Assembly (NCBI GenBank): GCA_035577685.1
Contig: DATLVC010000070.1
Coordinates: 1-8,599 of the forward strand
Source of the DNA: CAIYRG01 sp035577685
Lineage (GTDB): Bacteria > Pseudomonadota > Alphaproteobacteria > Micropepsales > Micropepsaceae
Reading direction: 5' to 3'
DNA: 8,599 nucleotides
Below, piece by piece: positions 5,589-8,599 of the stretch. The notes under the pieces were generated by a model that had not been told where the DNA came from, made no database searches, and saw nothing but the letters and a program-made list of their open reading frames with translations. A program made the position numbers and the translations under genes. Position 1 is the stretch's first letter; the number at the start of each line of letters is the position of its first letter.

Positions 5589-5838
5589 GAGCGAGGAATC
5601 GTGAAAGGATCGGCGGCAGCTTTAATCCAATCGCCTGCCGATTGCGACCGCGGCGCACGCCCAGATATGGCGGCCAGCCGGTGTGGGAGCGCAATGGCTT
5701 GCTTGAGCGGGGCTGGATGACGCAAGAGTCACCGATTGGTTCCATAAAATATTGCGGCATCGCAGCACAGATTCCCTCTTGGAAGCCTGCCTCGATTTCG
5801 TCACACTTCATTGCGTCCTGGGAAGAAGGAGAGTCTCC

Positions 5839-5916
5839 ATGGTGCGGGAGTTGCAGCTTCTGACCGTCGGTTTCGTCTTTGCATTCCTTGGAGCCATCGT
5901 CATGGGGGTCTTCTAA
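5839..5916 (+). CDS. Membrane microprotein (25 aa)
   Basis: A 25-codon gene too short for most gene finders. The ATG at 5839 follows AAGGAG (5826-5831) by 7 nt, the best-placed ribosome site on the plus strand here. The peptide is MVRELQLLTVGFVFAFLGAI followed by VMGVF: a short charged N-terminus (R3, E4) and one hydrophobic helix from about 7 to 25 with G11, G18 and G23 along it. It probably inserts as a single-span inner-membrane peptide. It is a self-contained unit: an intrinsic terminator begins 29 nt after the stop, and the divergent exporter gene starts 250 bp upstream. I have an impression of similar short peptides in other alphaproteobacteria but no named family. The role is unknown; regulation or stabilisation of a membrane complex is one possibility. 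Confidence 0.72.
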   Translation: MVRELQLLTVGFVFAFLGAIVMGVF

Positions 5917-5944
5917 AAAGCAGAAGAACGATTGAAGGGGATCG

Positions 5945-5972
5945 AGGCCGGAAGCATCGCTTCCGGCCTTTT
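5945..5972 (+). terminator. Intrinsic terminator after the 25-aa microprotein gene
   Basis: A perfect 11-bp stem AGGCCGGAAGC / GCTTCCGGCCT with a 3-nt loop (ATC) is followed directly by TTTT and then CATTT. It ends the transcript of the microprotein and separates it from the solute-binding protein gene at 6053. On the minus strand no T run follows, so it works in the plus direction. Confidence 0.88.
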
Positions 5973-6052
5973 CATTTGGCGACGCTGTCGGCTGGCGCGG
6001 CGGCGCGGGCGATGATAGGCAAGAAAGCTAAGATTCCCGCCCGGGGCGGCCC

Positions 6053-6850
6053 ATGACCCGCATCATTCTCGCCGCGATAGTGTGTTCGATCATGACCATC
6101 AGTTCCGCCTCCGCCGCTTCCGCCGCCCGCGCCGCCTTGGCCCCTACCGGCACGTTGCGCGCCACCTTCATCGCGACCAATCCGGTGCAGGGCATCGTGG
6201 ATGCCAAGACCGGGGCGGTGAAAGGGCCGGCTGACGATCTGACCCGCGAGCTCGGCCGGCGCATTGGGGCGCCCGTCAAGGTGACGCCCGCCAATGGCGT
6301 GCAAGGCGTGCTCCAGGCGGTGAAGAACGGCGAGGCCGATATCGGCTTCCTCGCCTTCGATCCCAGCCGCGCCGGCGAGGTCGATTATTCCCAGGTCTAC
6401 TCGCTGGCCCAGAACACCTTCATGGTGCCCGCCGCCTCAGCCCTGAAATCGGCGGCGGAGATCGACCGCGCCGGTTTGCGCATCGGCGTCACGGAAGGCG
6501 ATACCGGCGCGCTCTATCTTGGCCGCACGCTGAAGAATGCGCAGCTCAGCCCCAACAAGGGCGGCGACATGAACCTCGCGCTGAAAATGCTGCGGGCGGG
6601 CGAGATCCAGGCTTACGGGACCAACCGGCAGCGGCTTTACGAGCTGTTGCAGGCCAATCCGGACATGCGGCTTTTGCCGGACAATTTCTATGGCGTGCCG
6701 CAGGCGATCATCGTCAAGAAGGGCAATCGCGAGGCTCTGGAGGCAGTCGATCATATGCTGGACGAGGCGCGCGGTTCGGGATTGATCGCGGCTTCCATCC
6801 GCCGCACCGGGCTGGTCGGCGTCGACGTTGCACCGCCGCGCGCGAAATAG
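6053..6850 (+). CDS. Periplasmic solute-binding protein (ABC transporter substrate-binding type, SBP family 3-like)
   Basis: A 265-residue secreted protein. Residues 1 to about 24 form a signal peptide (basic start MTRI, hydrophobic core, then ISSASAASA with likely signal peptidase I cleavage after an A-x-A). The mature part follows the type-II periplasmic binding fold: LRATFIATNPVQGIVD as the first strand, DDLTRELGRRIGAPVKVTP, the hinge-side segment GVLQAVKNGEADIGFLAFDP, DYSQVYSLAQNTFMVP, a second lobe from IGVTEGDTGALYLGRTL, and a return strand GVPQAIIVKKGN. A small polar ligand such as an amino acid is likely from the family; the ligand is not identifiable. No permease or ATPase gene is nearby. 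The next gene begins 8 nt after its stop, so the two form an operon. Only a weak G-rich ribosome site precedes the ATG. Confidence 0.87.
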   Translation: MTRIILAAIVCSIMTISSASAASAARAALAPTGTLRATFIATNPVQGIVDAKTGAVKGPADDLTRELGRRIGAPVKVTPANGVQGVLQAVKNGEADIGFLAFDPSRAGEVDYSQVYSLAQNTFMVPAASALKSAAEIDRAGLRIGVTEGDTGALYLGRTLKNAQLSPNKGGDMNLALKMLRAGEIQAYGTNRQRLYELLQANPDMRLLPDNFYGVPQAIIVKKGNREALEAVDHMLDEARGSGLIAASIRRTGLVGVDVAPPRAK

Positions 6851-6858
6851 GAGACATC

Positions 6859-7461
6859 ATGGCCGGGCGGGCAATGCGCATCTGTTTCATCGGCGACAGC
6901 TTCGTCAGCGGCGCCTTCGATCTGGAATGCCTCGGCTGGGTGGGCCGTATCTGTGCCGCCGCGCGCGCTCGCGGACACGATGTGAGCCCCTATAATCTCG
7001 GCATACGCGGCGAGACGAGCGTACAGATCGCGCGCCGCTGGCGCGCCGAGGCGGAACCCCGGCAGACGCAAATGCAGGAAGGGCGGCTGGTCTTCGAATT
7101 CGGCGTCAACGATGTGCGCGAGGTGAGCGGCAAGCGCCAATTGGAGGCGGCCCAATCGCTCGCCACCGCGCGCACGATGCTGGGCGATGCCGCGCGCTGG
7201 AAACCGACACTGATGATCGGGCCACCGCCGGGCTGCGACGAGCCCCGCAATGCGCGGGTGGAAGATTTATCGGACGGGCTTGCGAAGCTTTGCCGCGAAC
7301 TCGGCATAGCCTATTTCGATTCCTATGCCGCGCTGGTGGGCTCGCCGCTGTGGATGTCGAGCTGCAAAGGGGTGGACGGCACCCATCCCGACGCCACCGG
7401 CTATGCCGGCTGGGCGAGCGCGATCGATGCCTGGCCCGCCTGGCGCGACTGGTTGCCCTAA
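6859..7461 (+). CDS. SGNH/GDSL-family hydrolase, cytoplasmic
   Basis: A 200-residue predicted esterase-type hydrolase. The four SGNH blocks are visible: block I RICFIGDSFVSG with nucleophile S14, block II NLGIRGET with the oxyanion-hole glycine near 48-51, block III FEFGVNDV with N84, and block V VDGTHPDATGY with D173 and H176 completing the triad. The length suits a bare catalytic domain. There is no signal peptide, so it should act in the cytoplasm. GGAG precedes the ATG by 6 nt and overlaps the TAG of the solute-binding protein gene, so both are translated from one message. The shared operon hints that the hydrolase acts on a compound delivered by, or related to, the binding protein's ligand, but this is inference. 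A start at M6 (6874) is possible; M1 has the better ribosome site. Confidence 0.9.
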   Translation: MAGRAMRICFIGDSFVSGAFDLECLGWVGRICAAARARGHDVSPYNLGIRGETSVQIARRWRAEAEPRQTQMQEGRLVFEFGVNDVREVSGKRQLEAAQSLATARTMLGDAARWKPTLMIGPPPGCDEPRNARVEDLSDGLAKLCRELGIAYFDSYAALVGSPLWMSSCKGVDGTHPDATGYAGWASAIDAWPAWRDWLP

Positions 7462-7543
7462 CGGGTCATTATTCGTTCGCGCCCCGCGACGCACGGATGT
7501 AGGCTCCCCCTACGCGCCCATAGAGAGCGCATCGGGGGAAATC

Positions 7544-8236
7544 ATGGATATGTCACGTCGGCTCGCGGCCGAATTCATAGGCACATTCTGGCTTGTACTC
7601 GGGGGATGTGGCGCGGCGGTCTTGGCCGCGGGCGTTCCGACCGTCGGCATTGGCTATGCCGGTGTCGCGCTCGCGTTCGGGTTGACGGTGCTGACCGGAG
7701 CGTTTGCGTTCGGCCATGTGTCGGGCGCGCATTTCAACCCGGCGGTCAGTTTCGGACTCTTCATTGGCGGCCGTTTTCCAGCGAAGGACCTCATTCCCTA
7801 TTGGCTGGCCCAAGTGGCAGGCGGTGTCATCGCGGGCGCGGTTCTTTATGCAATCGCAAGCGGCGCGCCCGGGTTCGACGCGGCGGCGGGTTTTGCCTCC
7901 AATGGCTATGGCGATCATTCGCCGCAACATTATTCGCTCAGCGCAGGGATCATTTCGGAAGTAACGATGACCTTCATGTTCCTGATGGTCATTCTGGGCG
8001 CAACGTCCGAGAACGCGCCCAAAGGCTTCGCGCCGATCGCCATTGGCCTGGCGCTAACATTGATCCACCTCATCTCCATTCCGGTGACCAATACATCGGT
8101 CAATCCGGCGCGCTCGACGGCGGTGGCGATCTTCCAAGGCAGCTGGGCTCTTGAACAGCTCTGGATGTTCTGGGTGGCGCCGCTTGTGGGGGCAGGCCTC
8201 GCCGGGCTCGTGCAGCGCTGGATGCAGCGCGCATAG
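7544..8236 (+). CDS. aqpZ: Aquaporin Z (water channel)
   Basis: A 230-residue inner-membrane channel carrying water down osmotic gradients, the usual AqpZ length. Six helices and two half-helices are present. Both NPA boxes are intact: GAHFNPAVS (N65) and TNTSVNPARS (N187). The selectivity filter matches the strict water-channel set of E. coli AqpZ: F45, H175, T184 and R190, not the glycerol-facilitator set. Long stretches (GTFWLVLGGCGAAVLAAG; GFAPIAIGLALTLIHLISIP) are nearly as in E. coli. I start at the ATG at 7544, with GGGGGA 5 nt upstream; the open frame extends left into the hydrolase gene but that part is not aquaporin-like. It lies 82 bp after the hydrolase gene, so it may have its own promoter. 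Its stop is 24 bp from the convergent metH stop; only a weak 4-bp hairpin (8242-8255) lies between. Confidence 0.97.
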   Translation: MDMSRRLAAEFIGTFWLVLGGCGAAVLAAGVPTVGIGYAGVALAFGLTVLTGAFAFGHVSGAHFNPAVSFGLFIGGRFPAKDLIPYWLAQVAGGVIAGAVLYAIASGAPGFDAAAGFASNGYGDHSPQHYSLSAGIISEVTMTFMFLMVILGATSENAPKGFAPIAIGLALTLIHLISIPVTNTSVNPARSTAVAIFQGSWALEQLWMFWVAPLVGAGLAGLVQRWMQRA

Positions 8237-8260
8237 CCCATCGGACGATGATCCGGCTTG

Positions 8261-8599
8261 CTATTCCGCCGCTTCGATGATCTTGCGCGGATTGTAGTTC
8301 AGGATCGGTCCGAGCCAGCGTTCGGCTTCGGTGAGAGTCCAATTCTTGCGCCGGGCGTAATCTTCGACCTGGTCGCGCTCGATCTTGCCGACGCCGAAAT
8401 AACGCGCCTCGGGATGGCTGAAATACAATCCGGATACGGATGATCCGGGCCACATGGCAAAGCTTTCCGTCAGCGTGACGCCTGCCCCGTTTTCCGCATC
8501 CAAAATGCGGAACAACGTGCCCTTCTCGGTGTGGTCGGGCTGCGCCGGATAGCCCGGCGCCGGGCGAATACCCCGATACTTCTCGGCGATCAGATCCGC
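8261..8599 (-). CDS. metH: Cobalamin-dependent methionine synthase, C-terminal part of the activation domain (partial)
   Basis: The last 112 residues of MetH, which methylates homocysteine to methionine using methylcobalamin. The visible part belongs to the AdoMet-binding reactivation domain: IRPAPGYPAQPDHTEK near its start holds the R-x-x-x-G-Y AdoMet-binding motif, followed by LTESFAMWPGSSVSGLYFSH and the closing segment GKIERDQVEDYARRKNWTLT, EAERWLGP. In E. coli the first motif has Cys (GYPAC) where this protein has Gln; I believe Gln is common in alphaproteobacteria. The frame is open to the right edge, and the gene continues beyond the window, so the catalytic and cobalamin domains cannot be checked. 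In some alphaproteobacteria metH is split into two genes; whether that is so here cannot be seen. It converges on aqpZ. Confidence 0.95.
   Translation of the reverse strand, partial: ADLIAEKYRGIRPAPGYPAQPDHTEKGTLFRILDAENGAGVTLTESFAMWPGSSVSGLYFSHPEARYFGVGKIERDQVEDYARRKNWTLTEAERWLGPILNYNPRKIIEAAE

Noticed and set aside
4677..5811. Long open frames on both strands across the exporter gene (347 codons plus, 304 codons minus)
   Set aside because: Both are shifted or antisense readings of the EamA gene. The exporter frame alone has ten hydrophobic helices in the expected pattern.
7499..7513. GTAGG/CCTAC inverted repeat between the hydrolase and aqpZ genes
   Set aside because: A 5-bp stem without a T run is too weak to call a terminator or an operator.

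Overview
The window looks like chromosomal DNA of an alphaproteobacterium. Most genes are GC-rich (a 60-base sample at 6241-6300 is 75% G+C by hand count). The RNase P RNA has an ordinary type-A core, and the recognisable proteins (AqpZ-type aquaporin, the C-terminus of cobalamin-dependent methionine synthase, an Amidase_2 enzyme, an EamA exporter, a CBS-pair protein) are typical of that class. I cannot name a genus.

Left end, minus strand (1-1740). A three-gene run reads leftwards: a His-rich two-helix membrane protein, a ribbon-helix-helix (RHH) regulator with a His-rich N-terminus, and an AmpD-like amidase. The 5' part of rnpB (RNase P RNA) follows in the same direction and continues off the left edge. 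A TTGACA-type promoter carrying three TGATGAT repeats precedes the run. A second promoter, for rnpB, overlaps the 3' end of the amidase gene.

Middle (1740-4070). This is an AT-richer stretch (42-47% G+C in two sampled lines) with sparse, small or unrecognised genes: a possible 53-aa ORF, a 299-aa protein of unknown function, an 86-aa membrane protein overlapping a convergent 81-aa protein, and a 60-aa protein. It reads like accessory or horizontally acquired DNA. Three GGTGCA(AT) repeats sit at exactly 11-bp intervals in its left gene-poor part.

Right of that, minus strand (4155-5588): a two-CBS-domain protein and a ten-helix EamA/DMT exporter. Then on the plus strand: a 25-codon membrane microprotein with a strong Shine-Dalgarno and its own perfect-stem terminator (5839-5972); a two-gene operon of a periplasmic solute-binding protein and a cytoplasmic SGNH/GDSL hydrolase (6053-7461); and aqpZ (7544-8236). 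The window closes with the 3' end of metH on the minus strand, convergent with aqpZ.

Most genes are housekeeping. The parts that deserve attention are the RHH/His-rich membrane operon with its repeat-bearing promoter, the 25-aa microprotein unit, the orphan binding protein plus hydrolase pair, and the AT-rich block of unknown genes. I found no CRISPR array, transposase, integrase or complete recognised defence system.
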